A stretch of DNA of 64,000 bases from Thalassovita gelatinovora (GTDB lineage: Bacteria; Pseudomonadota; Alphaproteobacteria; Rhodobacterales; Rhodobacteraceae), in assembly GCF_001458355.1 (NCBI RefSeq), contig NZ_CYSA01000015.1, positions 439,001-503,000 of the forward strand, in the 5' to 3' direction. Shown here one piece after another: positions 55,098 through 63,520 of the stretch (positions are counted from its first letter, which is position 1; each line of letters opens with the position of its first letter). The position numbers and the translations under genes were made by a program. The notes below the pieces were generated by a model. The model was not told the origin of the DNA. It did no database searches and saw only the letters and a program-made list of their open reading frames with translations.

Positions 55098-55412
55098 ATG
55101 CCCAAATATATGTTCATATATCACGGCGGCGGCCGCCCCGAGACACCTGAAGAAGGTGAAAAGGTCATGAAAGCCTGGACCGATTGGATGGCCGGGATTG
55201 GGGCTGATCTGATCGATGGTGGAAATCCGGCAGGAATGTCGAAAACCGTTACCGTCGGCGGTGTCGACGACAATGGCGGATCGAACCCGGTGTCCGGCTA
55301 TACGCTGATCAATGCCCCAGACATGAATGCCGCGGTTGCCATTGCGAAGCGTTGCCCGATACTGGACGCCGGCGAGGGGACCGTGGAAGTCGCCGAAGCG
55401 ATGGAGATGTAA
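55098..55412 (+). CDS. YciI family protein
   Basis: 104 residues with a strong ribosome site (AAGGAGG 7 nt upstream). It is a single YCII-related domain, an alpha/beta dimeric ferredoxin-like fold: PKYMFIYHGGG at the start, then EGEKVMKAWTDWMAGIGADLIDGGNPAG, VSGYTLINAPDMNAAVAIAKRCPILDAGEGTVEVAEAM. The group also includes sigma-factor-associated YCII proteins; the function is unknown, though YciI of other bacteria has been linked to dehalogenase-like or hydrolase folds. It stands alone, 255 nt after serB. Confidence 0.85.
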   Translation: MPKYMFIYHGGGRPETPEEGEKVMKAWTDWMAGIGADLIDGGNPAGMSKTVTVGGVDDNGGSNPVSGYTLINAPDMNAAVAIAKRCPILDAGEGTVEVAEAMEM

Positions 55413-55602
55413 ACCTGCTGCCCTACCCATCGGATAAACGGCTAGGGCTGTGCTGTTAGTATTTTCAGAACGGTGACATCAGGCCAGTAGATACTGCCAT
55501 CGACCACGAAAGTGGCGGCGGCAATTGCATCTTATCGCCGGTGGGGAATTTCCCCCCGCCCTGAGAACGCGACAACAGAGTCACGCGGCGGGTTTTTGAC
55601 AA

Positions 55603-56892
55603 TCAGTTCCGCTTTAATTTTTTCAAAATGCTCAGCGATGCATAGCCATCAGGTTCCATCCCGATGGTGCGTTGATAGCCGCGCACCGCTTGGATCGTCA
55701 GTGGTCCGATCTTGCCATCGACGCCCTTGGTGTCAAAGCCCCGCCTGGTTAAAAGCTTCTGCATCTCCTTGCGTTCTGCAAAGGTCAGTGCCCGGTCACC
55801 GCGCGGCCAGTTTGATTGGATCTTCGGACCGCCTTTCAGCCGATCGCTGAGATGGCCGACACCGATCACATAGGCATCAGCGGTGTTGTAGCGTTCGATT
55901 ACCGAAAAATTCTTGAAGATCAGGAAAGCCGCACCCTGCGCCCCCGCCGGCAGCAACACCGATGCCGCCCCGAAATCGCGCACCGGACGACCCTTCATGT
56001 CCGTCACGCCAAGCCGCGCCCAGTCCGATGGCATCTTCTGAATCTTGCGGTTCGCCAGTGCATAGTTGAAACCGCGCGGCAATTTCACTTCAACCCCCCA
56101 GGGTTGGCCTTTGGTCCAGCCGAACCGGGCCAGATACGCGGCCGTCGAGGCCAAGGCATCGGATGGATTATCCGACCAGATATCGCGCTTGCCGTCACCG
56201 GTGAAATCAACCGCATAGGCCAGATAGGATGACGGAATGAATTGGGTATGCCCCATTGCCCCGGCCCAACTGCCGGTCATATTTTTCGGGCTGGTATCAC
56301 CTGATTGCAGAATTTTCAGCGCATCGATCAGCTGCTTTTCGAAAAACCGTCCGCGTCGACCGTCAAAGGCCAACGTAGCCAGTGCTTCAATCACGTTGAT
56401 CGATCCGCGAAAACTGCCATAGGCGCTTTCCAATCCCCAGACGGCGGCGACGACTTCCTTATCGACGCCATATTTCGATTCGATCGCGCGCAGGGTGCGA
56501 TCATGCTGACGCAGTGCCTTCTTGCCGTTCTGCACCCGTGTATCCGAAGCGGCGCTATCGAGATAGTCCCACAGCGTCTTGGTGAATTCCGATTGGTTAC
56601 GGTCTTTCTGGATCACGTCGGCGTTATAGCGAACGCCGCGAAACGCCTGATCCAAGGTCCGGTTGCTGATCCCGGCGGCGCGGCCACGTTTGCGAAAGTC
56701 TTGTAGCCAGCGCTGAAAGCCCATGTTCTTGCTGGAAATCTGCGCCGCATCTCCGGCGATGGAAACCGCCTTTTCGGCAGGGACGCCAGACCGCAACTGC
56801 GGTCGCAGTGATTGATCCACCGGCGCCGCCATCGCCGTGTGAGACAGAATCATCAAACCCGCCACAGCGGTCAGAAATTTGCACATTTTCAT
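55603..56892 (-). CDS. Lytic murein transglycosylase with peptidoglycan-binding domain
   Basis: 429 residues. A signal peptide covers about 1-23 (LMILSHTAMAAP); there is no lipobox, so it is soluble or loosely attached in the periplasm, unlike lipoprotein MltB. The SLT_2 (family 3) domain has WGLESAYGSFRGSINVIEALATLAFDGRRG with the catalytic Glu, then GSWAGAMGHTQFIPSSYLAYAVDFTGDGKRDIW, also typical. A C-terminal PG-binding domain follows (LTRRGFDTKGVDGKIGPLTIQAVRGYQ). It cleaves the MurNAc-GlcNAc bond to 1,6-anhydro products. It is convergent with the YciI gene. Confidence 0.95.
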   Translation of the reverse strand: MKMCKFLTAVAGLMILSHTAMAAPVDQSLRPQLRSGVPAEKAVSIAGDAAQISSKNMGFQRWLQDFRKRGRAAGISNRTLDQAFRGVRYNADVIQKDRNQSEFTKTLWDYLDSAASDTRVQNGKKALRQHDRTLRAIESKYGVDKEVVAAVWGLESAYGSFRGSINVIEALATLAFDGRRGRFFEKQLIDALKILQSGDTSPKNMTGSWAGAMGHTQFIPSSYLAYAVDFTGDGKRDIWSDNPSDALASTAAYLARFGWTKGQPWGVEVKLPRGFNYALANRKIQKMPSDWARLGVTDMKGRPVRDFGAASVLLPAGAQGAAFLIFKNFSVIERYNTADAYVIGVGHLSDRLKGGPKIQSNWPRGDRALTFAERKEMQKLLTRRGFDTKGVDGKIGPLTIQAVRGYQRTIGMEPDGYASLSILKKLKRN

Positions 56893-57020
56893 TGCCCGAG
56901 CCCCGTTCTTTTACTGAACTTGATTGTGATGGTAGCCTGCAATTGCCGCATACGGAAGACGCCACCAGCAACCGAGCAAAATTTGGCAAAACCATGCTGA
57001 GAGAATGAAAGGACGGATAT

Positions 57021-57440
57021 ATGCCCGATTTTTCCGACGCCGCGGTGAAGGCGGCATTTGGGGCCTTCGCGCCAGAAGCACGGCGCGGGCTGATAGGGTT
57101 ACGCCAATTGATCTTTGAAACGGCTGCGGACCTGCCCGAGGTGGGGACCGTGGAAGAAACGCTGCGCTGGGGTCAGCCCGCCTATCTGACCCCAGTCAGA
57201 AAATCGGGATCGACCTTGCGTTTGGGCGTGCCGAAATCGGGTGGTTTCGCGCTATATGCCCATTGCCAGACCACGATCATTTCCGCTTTCGCTGCGGCGT
57301 TCCCGGGGCAAGACCGGATCGAAGGCAATCGGGCGGTGCTGTTCGAGGATGCCAGCCAGATCGATCCCGACCGCCATACATTGCTGATCCGGCACGCGCT
57401 GACCTATCATCTCAGGCCAGTCAGCGGCGGGTCCGCTTGA
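57021..57440 (+). CDS. DUF1801 domain protein
   Basis: 139 residues. The YdhG-like/DUF1801 pattern is visible: an N-terminal helical pair (GLIGLRQLIFETAADLPEVG), then VEETLRWGQPAYLTP and SGSTLRLGVPKSGGFALYAHCQT, ending with a D-R-H-T-L-L-I-R-H-A-L helix. The function is unknown. A GGACGG-like weak ribosome site precedes the ATG. Its 3' end overlaps the convergent rnr gene by 20 nt. Confidence 0.85.
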   Translation: MPDFSDAAVKAAFGAFAPEARRGLIGLRQLIFETAADLPEVGTVEETLRWGQPAYLTPVRKSGSTLRLGVPKSGGFALYAHCQTTIISAFAAAFPGQDRIEGNRAVLFEDASQIDPDRHTLLIRHALTYHLRPVSGGSA

Positions 57441-59676
57441 CCTTGCGTTTGACCCGGTCAGCCTTGCGCTTGGCATTGACCGCACGGCGCTTGGCTGGCT
57501 TGCCACGGCCATAGGACGGCCCTCGTGTCACCGCTTCACCATCCAAGCTGATCAGTTCCAGTGCGATACCGCCGGTGACCGGGGTGGCTTCAGTCAATTT
57601 TACCGTCACCCGTTGGCCCAGCGACAGGGTCAGGCCGGTATCGGACCCCATCAAGGTGCCTCTGTCGCGGTCGAAATGGAAATATTCATTGCCCAGAGAC
57701 CGGATCGGTATCAACCCGTCCGCGCCGGTTTCGTCCAACCGGATGAACGCCCCGAATTTGGCGATACCGCTGATCCGGCCGGTGAATTCATTGCCGACCC
57801 GTTCCGACAGGAAGGCCGCCAGATACCGGTCGTTGGTGTCACGCTCCGCCATCATGGACCGGCGTTCGGTTTCGCTGATATGGGTGGCGGTCTGGTCCAG
57901 GACTTCCGCGTCGGCAGGGGTCAAACCGTCTTTGCCCCATTTATGCGCCGAAATCAGCGCCCGATGCACGATCAGGTCGGAATACCGCCGGATCGGCGAT
58001 GTGAAATGCGCATATGCCTGCAAAGACAAGCCGAAATGGCCGAAATTGTCGGGGCTGTAATAGGCTTGTGTCATCGCCCGGAGCGTCGACATGTTGATCA
58101 GTTCGTCGTAATCGGTACCTTCCGCAGCGGCAAGAAGTTGGTTCAGGTGCCGGGTTTGCAACACCTGACCCTTGGCGAGGACCAGACCAGAAGCTTGGGC
58201 TGTTTCACGCAATGCATCCAGTTTTTCGGGGCTCGGTTCTTCGTGGACCCGGAACAACAGCGGCGATTTCCGACTGATCAGCGTTTCGGCGGCAGCAACA
58301 TTGGCGAGGATCATGAATTCCTCGATCAGCTTGTGCGCATCGAGCCGGTCACGGAAATTGACGCTCAGCACCTTGCCTGCATCGCTCAGGATCACTTTGC
58401 GTTCCGGCAGGTCAAGATCCAGCGGCTGGCGACGGTTGCGGGCTTTGACCAGCAACGCATAGGCTTCGAACAGCGGATCGATCACGTCCTCCATCAAGGG
58501 GGCGCATTTGTCGTTCGGATTGCCGTCGCGGGCTTCTTGTACTTCCTGATAGTTCAGCGACGCGACCGACCGCATCAGCCCACGCACGAAGCGGTGGCCG
58601 ATCTTATTCCCGGTGGCGTCGATCTGCATCCTTACCGCGATACAGGCACGCGGCACGCCTTCGTGCAGCGAACACAGATCACCCGACAACCGGTCGGGCA
58701 GCATCGGCACCACACGGTCAGGGAAATAGCTGGAATTGCCGCGCTTGCGCGCTTCGCGGTCCAAAGCGCCGCCGGAGGGTACGTAATGCGCCACATCAGC
58801 AATGGCGACCCAGATGATGTAACCGCCTTTGTTTTTAGGGTCGTCATCTTCATGCGCCCAACAGGCATCGTCATGATCGCGGGCATCGGCAGGGTCGATG
58901 GTGACCAGCGGCATGTCGCGCATATCTTCGCGTTCCGCCAGACCCGCCGGTTTCATCTTGTCGGCCTCAGCGATGACCTCGTCGGGGAAATCATCCGGGA
59001 TGCCGTGTTGGTGAATCGCGATCAGAGACACCGCTTTGGGCGCTGAAGGGTCACCCAGCCGGGTCACGATCCGCGCCCGAGGCAGACCCATCCGGCCCTT
59101 GGGGCCGCTTTGTTCGGCTTCGACCAATTCGCCATCCTGTGCGCCACCGGTGGCACCGGTAGGGACCTGCCATTCCTTGCCGTCGCCTTTGTCGATCGGC
59201 AAGATGCGACCACCTTCAGCGGTTTTCTTGAACACGCCCAAGACCTTGTGCGGGTTGGTCCCGATCCGCCGGATCAGGCGTGCTTCGTAATGGTGGGCAT
59301 CACCTTTCACTTCGGTCAATCTGCCAAGGATGCGGTCGCCTTCGCCCAAAGCGGGGTCCGAAGCGCGCGGAATCACCAGAATAACCGGTTCCTTGCCGTC
59401 CCCCTGCCATTCCATCGGTCGGGCAAAAAGATCACCATCGCCATCTGCCCCAGTGATCTGCAACACGCTGACCGGGGGCAATTTGTCCGGATCACGATAG
59501 GTCTTTTTGCGCTTTTGCAGATGGCCCTCGTCTTCAAGCTCTTTCAGGATGCGCTTGAGATCGATCCTCACAGCCCCTTTGATGCCAAAAGCCTTGGCGA
59601 TATCGCGTTTCGAGGTGAGGGTCGGGTTGTCCGAAATCCATTGCAGGATTTCGTCCTTGTTTGGCAGCTTGCTCAT
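57421..59676 (-). CDS. rnr: Ribonuclease R
   Basis: 751 residues from ATG 59676 with AGGAG upstream. It degrades structured RNA 3' to 5' and helps in tmRNA-directed decay and rRNA quality control. The order is a winged-helix HTH (about 1-65), cold-shock domains, then the RNB catalytic domain with DPADARDHDDACWA (metal-binding Asp cluster) and SYFPDRVVPMLPDRLS, then YAHFTSPIRRYSDLIVHR. An S1 domain follows (about 625-705: GRISGIAKFGAFIRLDETGADGL), then a Lys/Arg-rich tail typical of RNase R. Its 3' end overlaps the DUF1801 gene by 20 nt. Confidence 0.97.
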   Translation of the reverse strand: MSKLPNKDEILQWISDNPTLTSKRDIAKAFGIKGAVRIDLKRILKELEDEGHLQKRKKTYRDPDKLPPVSVLQITGADGDGDLFARPMEWQGDGKEPVILVIPRASDPALGEGDRILGRLTEVKGDAHHYEARLIRRIGTNPHKVLGVFKKTAEGGRILPIDKGDGKEWQVPTGATGGAQDGELVEAEQSGPKGRMGLPRARIVTRLGDPSAPKAVSLIAIHQHGIPDDFPDEVIAEADKMKPAGLAEREDMRDMPLVTIDPADARDHDDACWAHEDDDPKNKGGYIIWVAIADVAHYVPSGGALDREARKRGNSSYFPDRVVPMLPDRLSGDLCSLHEGVPRACIAVRMQIDATGNKIGHRFVRGLMRSVASLNYQEVQEARDGNPNDKCAPLMEDVIDPLFEAYALLVKARNRRQPLDLDLPERKVILSDAGKVLSVNFRDRLDAHKLIEEFMILANVAAAETLISRKSPLLFRVHEEPSPEKLDALRETAQASGLVLAKGQVLQTRHLNQLLAAAEGTDYDELINMSTLRAMTQAYYSPDNFGHFGLSLQAYAHFTSPIRRYSDLIVHRALISAHKWGKDGLTPADAEVLDQTATHISETERRSMMAERDTNDRYLAAFLSERVGNEFTGRISGIAKFGAFIRLDETGADGLIPIRSLGNEYFHFDRDRGTLMGSDTGLTLSLGQRVTVKLTEATPVTGGIALELISLDGEAVTRGPSYGRGKPAKRRAVNAKRKADRVKRKVKRTRR

Positions 59677-59810
59677 GTCTCCTGCGTAGCACGCGATAAC
59701 GGTGGCGTCACGTGGGAACCGCGCAGATTTCAGCGTATGCAAAGACCGTGTGTGGTCTGGGAAAGCAAAGGAAATCAGGATGGAAACTCCTGCCGCCCGG
59801 CAGAGCCATT

Positions 59811-60470
59811 TTATTCGATTGCCCGGGCCAGCCCGCCGCTACAGAAAGCCAAAAGCACGTTACGATATTCAAGTGGGGTCGCAGGACCGGGTTTGCCAGA
59901 CAGAGCCTCGGCCCGGACGCTGCTTGCGACAATCGACAGCATGGATGACACCGTCAGGGTCAGAACGGTGGCCAGCACATGACGGTCTGCATTCGGTTTC
60001 AGTTCGATCATCGCATCCAGAAATTCGCGCGCAACCGGATCATAAAGTTCCCGCACTGCGGGATAGTAGCGATCATCCGACGCCAAACGGGCGACCAGTT
60101 GCGCATAGGCGCGCCATTGCGGATCACCGCGCGACGCGATGGTCAGATAGGGTGTGATATAGGCGTCGACCAGATCATCCAGCGTGTATCTTCCTGTCGT
60201 GCGCAACGCCTGTAGCGCTTCGCGCCGCAACTTGTTCAGGGCGTCGACTCGCCGGGCCAGAACGGTAAGGAAAAGGTCTTCCTTACTGCCGCCGTGGAAT
60301 CCGACGACGCCAAGGGTAACACCGGATTCTGCGGCGATCTGGCGAATGGAAACCGCATCGAATCCAGTGGCCGCAAAGCAGCGTTCTGCAGCATCAAGCA
60401 CTTTGACTCGTGTCACTTCCCCGCGGGCGACGCGCCCGTCCGAATGTGGTTTGTCTGCTTTTTGCGCCAT
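59811..60470 (-). CDS. TetR family transcriptional regulator
   Basis: 219 residues from ATG 60470; a TTG nine codons upstream is less likely. The N-terminal helix-turn-helix is clear: VTRVKVLDAAERCFAATGFDAVSIRQIAAESGVTLGVVGFHGGSKEDLFLTVL, with one unusual feature, FHGG where YYYHF-type aromatics are common. The C-terminal helical region should bind the inducer. It is divergent from the TRAP operon across 132 nt containing a 10-bp palindrome in the TRAP promoter, the likely operator. Repression of uptake and hydrolysis genes relieved by substrate is inferred. Confidence 0.9.
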   Translation of the reverse strand: MAQKADKPHSDGRVARGEVTRVKVLDAAERCFAATGFDAVSIRQIAAESGVTLGVVGFHGGSKEDLFLTVLARRVDALNKLRREALQALRTTGRYTLDDLVDAYITPYLTIASRGDPQWRAYAQLVARLASDDRYYPAVRELYDPVAREFLDAMIELKPNADRHVLATVLTLTVSSMLSIVASSVRAEALSGKPGPATPLEYRNVLLAFCSGGLARAIE

Positions 60471-60518
60471 GTCTGATCCGTGCCTTTCGCCGCTCAATCA
60501 CAGGTTTTGACGAAGCCG

Positions 60519-60547
60519 TTGACTTTTTATACGTACGTACAGATAGT
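60519..60547 (+). promoter_or_regulatory. TRAP operon promoter with palindromic operator
   Basis: TTGACT (60519-60524) and GATAGT (60542-60547) are 17 nt apart, a good sigma-70 pair. The spacer contains the perfect palindrome TACGTACGTA (60530-60539). A TetR dimer there would block polymerase, and the divergent TetR gene is the natural candidate. Confidence 0.65.
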
Positions 60548-60602
60548 TTTCATAAGTTCAAGAATGCCGGAGAGGAGAGACCGGCACAACCGGGAGGAAA
60601 TA

Positions 60603-61661
60603 ATGAAACTGACGCAATTGTTGGCCAGTGCTGTTCTGGCTGTCACCCTATCCCCTATGGCCCATGCAGATACCGTGGATGTGACCACTGTGGCGGGGCA
60701 CCCGCCGGTATTCCTGTGGGTAAAAACGATAACGGACACCTTTATTCCAGCGGTGAATCAAGCGCTTGAAGGATCAGGGACCGATATCGACTGGACTGAA
60801 GCCTATGGCGGTACTTTGGCCAAGGTTGGCGGCGAAGTGGAAACGCTGGAAGACGGGTTGGCGCAGGTCGGCATCGTTGCCTCGCTGTTTGAACCGTCGC
60901 TGCTGAGCCTTCAGAACGTGACCTATGTCAGCCCGTTCGGGACGCCGGATGTTGATCTTGTGCTGACGTCAGTCGATGAAATGCATGATGAAATTCCGGC
61001 GATGCGCAAACTATGGGAAGATCTGGACCTAGAATATCTGGGCGGTGGTTTCGCGCTGGAGGATTATCTTTTGATGACGTCTTTCCCGGTTGCCTCGATC
61101 GCGGATCTTGAAGGGCGCAAGATCAACGCGCCGGGTGCTGCGGTGAACTGGCTCAAAGGCACGGGCGCGGTTGGCGTGGCGGGCAATTTGACAACTTATT
61201 ACAATGATATCAAGACCGGCGTCGCCGAAGGGGTTGTCGTCTTCCCCACCGCTGCGGCTGCCGCGAAATTGTACGAAGTGGCCCCCTATGTGACCCGCGT
61301 CCATTTTGGGGCGCAGTATGCCGGTGGGATCGTTGCCAAGAAAAGCTGGTTCGATGACCAGTCAAGCGAGGTGCAGAACGCCCTTCGTGCCGGTGCTTCG
61401 GCCTATGCTGCGGCCTATGCCACGGGCTTGAACGGCCGTGTGAACGGTGCGTTTGCCGCGATGGAACAGGGCGGTGCGACAATCACCGCACTGAGCGATG
61501 AAGCCCGCCTTGCTTGGGCCAACGCCTTGCCGAACCTTGCGCAGGAATGGGCGGTCAGCCTCAATGCCAAGGGCCTACCAGCCTCAGAGGTGATCGAAAA
61601 CTATCACAGGCGCTTGAAAGAGGCCGGCACCGATCTGCCACGCAACTGGGCGGCGGAATGA
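60603..61661 (+). CDS. TRAP transporter solute-binding protein (DctP type)
   Basis: 352 residues from ATG 60603 with GGGAGG upstream. A signal peptide covers about 1-22 (LSPMAHADT). The DctP fold is recognised from VDVTTVAGHPPVFLWVKTITDTFIPAVNQAL, GGTLAKVGGEVETLEDGLAQVG, and the ligand-gripping region LEGRKINAPGAAVNWLKGTG, where many DctP proteins have an Arg salt-bridging a carboxylate. It binds substrate in the periplasm and delivers it to the QM permease encoded next, with a 4 nt overlap. The substrate is unknown. Confidence 0.93.
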   Translation: MKLTQLLASAVLAVTLSPMAHADTVDVTTVAGHPPVFLWVKTITDTFIPAVNQALEGSGTDIDWTEAYGGTLAKVGGEVETLEDGLAQVGIVASLFEPSLLSLQNVTYVSPFGTPDVDLVLTSVDEMHDEIPAMRKLWEDLDLEYLGGGFALEDYLLMTSFPVASIADLEGRKINAPGAAVNWLKGTGAVGVAGNLTTYYNDIKTGVAEGVVVFPTAAAAAKLYEVAPYVTRVHFGAQYAGGIVAKKSWFDDQSSEVQNALRAGASAYAAAYATGLNGRVNGAFAAMEQGGATITALSDEARLAWANALPNLAQEWAVSLNAKGLPASEVIENYHRRLKEAGTDLPRNWAAE

Positions 61662-62194
61662 CACAGCAGGCCGACATCGCGGACCTGACCCGATTGGGGA
61701 AAGCTGCGGTTTCACTGATGAGAGTTGCCAACGTCGTGGCAACTCTCTGGATCTTCGGTCTGATGGTGCTGATCGTTACAGATATTCTGGGGCGCGAACT
61801 GTTCGGTCATCCGATCGCGGGCGTGCCGGAAATGGTCAAATATTCGATTGTTGGAATTGTGTTCTTACAGATCGCCCATACCCATCGCGCCGGTCAGATG
61901 ATCCGTTCAGACGGGATTTTGGGCATGATCCGCAAAGTCCGCCCCCGACTTGCCGCTGCGATGGATCTGGCCGCCCAGATCTGCGGCGCTGGGTTTGCCG
62001 CCACGCTAGGCTGGGCGGTCTGGCCGAAAGCGGTGCGCGCCTATGAACGTGGCGAATTGGAAGGAATTTCTGGCCATTTCACCATGCCGGTCTGGCCCTT
62101 TTTGGGATTGATCGTTCTGGGGTCTGCGCTTTTGTCGGTCTCTTTCCTCATGTCCGCTGCGGCGGCGCTTCAACAGGCACGAAAGTCATCCTGA
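61658..62194 (+). CDS. TRAP transporter small permease (DctQ type)
   Basis: 178 residues from ATG 61658, overlapping the upstream stop by 4 nt. Four transmembrane helices fit DctQ: VVATLWIFGLMVLIVTDILGRELFGHPIAGVPEMVKYSIV holds helices 1-2 and the R-x-x-F-x-x-P-x-x-G-x-x-E motif; helices 3 and 4 follow near 110 and 150. It supports the large permease. The 1 nt overlap with the next gene indicates coupled translation. Confidence 0.92.
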   Translation: MTQQADIADLTRLGKAAVSLMRVANVVATLWIFGLMVLIVTDILGRELFGHPIAGVPEMVKYSIVGIVFLQIAHTHRAGQMIRSDGILGMIRKVRPRLAAAMDLAAQICGAGFAATLGWAVWPKAVRAYERGELEGISGHFTMPVWPFLGLIVLGSALLSVSFLMSAAAALQQARKSS

Positions 62195-63495
62195 TGGAAC
62201 CGATTACCGTGGGATACCTGTCGCTAATCGCCATTGCGATTGCGATCTATGCGGGGCTGCATGTGGCCATCGCGCTGGCGGGGGTTTCGCTGTTCAGCGT
62301 TTGGGCGATTACTGGCAAGCTAAAGCTGGCGACAAGTTTTGTGGCACAAGCGGCAACCGACAGCATCGCCGATTACACCTTTGGCGTGGTGCCTTTGTTC
62401 GTGCTGATGGGATTGGCGGTGTCAGAAAGTGGCCTTGGGCGGGATACCTTTGCCATCATCGCGCGCGGATTGCAGCGATGGCGGGCGGGACTGAGCGTGG
62501 CAACGGTGTTGTCGAATGCGGTGTTCGCTGCCATCACAGGCGTTTCCATCGCGTCCGCCGCCGTTTTTTCCAAGGTCGCCGTCCCCGAAATGGTGCGGGC
62601 TGGCACAGCACGCAGCATCGCGGTGGGTGTCGTCGCGGGGTCGTCTGTTCTAGGCATGTTGATCCCGCCATCTTTGCTTTTGATCCTGTTCGCCATTTTG
62701 ACGGATTCATCGGTTGGGGATCTGTTTATCGGCGGCATCGGGCCCGGCCTGTTGCTGGCATTTGCTTATATCGCTTATCTCAGCATCCTTGGGTATTCAC
62801 GCCCCGATCTGTTCAATATGCCAAGCGCATTCGAAAGCAGCGATCATGTTCCGACCCGCGCCATGCTGCCAATCCTTGGGTTGGCGGCGACGGTTCTGGC
62901 AGGCATCTATCTTGGATTTTTCACCCCAACCGAGGCGGGTGCCGTAGGTGCCGCCGCCGCGCTGATCATCGGGGTCGCGATGCGCCGCATTGGTCGCCGA
63001 GAAGGTTGGCAAATCGCCGTCCAAACCGGTCATATCACAGCCGCCGTCAGTTTCCTGATCATCGGTGCTTCGATCTATAGCCGGATGTTGGCCTTTTCGG
63101 GACTGCCCACCGCGATCACGCAGGCAGCGGTTGACACTGGCATCGGACCGACCGCGTTTCTGTTAGTGTTCGCAGCGATCCTGATCGTGCTTGGGACCGT
63201 GCTGGATTCTTCATCTATCATGCTGGTGACAGTCCCCTTGGCGTTTCCGATCACGCAGGAAATGGGCATCGATATCGTTCATTTCGGCCTGATCACGGTT
63301 CTGGCTGTCGAAGTCGGTCTGTTGACGCCACCCTTAGGTCTTTCGGTCTTTGTCGTGCATGCAACCCTGCGCGACACCGGCATAACATTGGGCGAGGTTT
63401 TTCGCGGCGCGATACCCTTTGCCCTGATCATGGCAGCATCGCTTGTTGCCTTGATTTTTTTCCCGCAAATCGCAACCGGCCTTCTAGGCCGCTGA
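62194..63495 (+). CDS. TRAP transporter large permease (DctM type)
   Basis: 433 residues with about 12 transmembrane helices. It forms the sodium-coupled transport channel. Typical blocks are LFVLMGLAVSESGLGRDTF, AAVFSKVAVPEMVRAGTARSIAVGVVAGSSVLGMLIPPSLLLILFAILTDSSVGDLF and FFTPTEAGAVGAAAALI, followed by LTPPLGLSVFVVHATLRD. Its start overlaps the DctQ stop by 1 nt. A cyclase-family hydrolase gene follows after 25 nt, so import and first-step hydrolysis are linked. Confidence 0.95.
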   Translation: MEPITVGYLSLIAIAIAIYAGLHVAIALAGVSLFSVWAITGKLKLATSFVAQAATDSIADYTFGVVPLFVLMGLAVSESGLGRDTFAIIARGLQRWRAGLSVATVLSNAVFAAITGVSIASAAVFSKVAVPEMVRAGTARSIAVGVVAGSSVLGMLIPPSLLLILFAILTDSSVGDLFIGGIGPGLLLAFAYIAYLSILGYSRPDLFNMPSAFESSDHVPTRAMLPILGLAATVLAGIYLGFFTPTEAGAVGAAAALIIGVAMRRIGRREGWQIAVQTGHITAAVSFLIIGASIYSRMLAFSGLPTAITQAAVDTGIGPTAFLLVFAAILIVLGTVLDSSSIMLVTVPLAFPITQEMGIDIVHFGLITVLAVEVGLLTPPLGLSVFVVHATLRDTGITLGEVFRGAIPFALIMAASLVALIFFPQIATGLLGR

Positions 63496-63520
63496 TCGCA
63501 GACACGAAAAGGATACGCCC

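Noticed and set aside
57613-59046. Open frame of 477 codons antisense to rnr
   Set aside because: Shadow of rnr codon bias; the composition is His/Gln/Arg-rich as expected of such shadows, and rnr motifs are complete.
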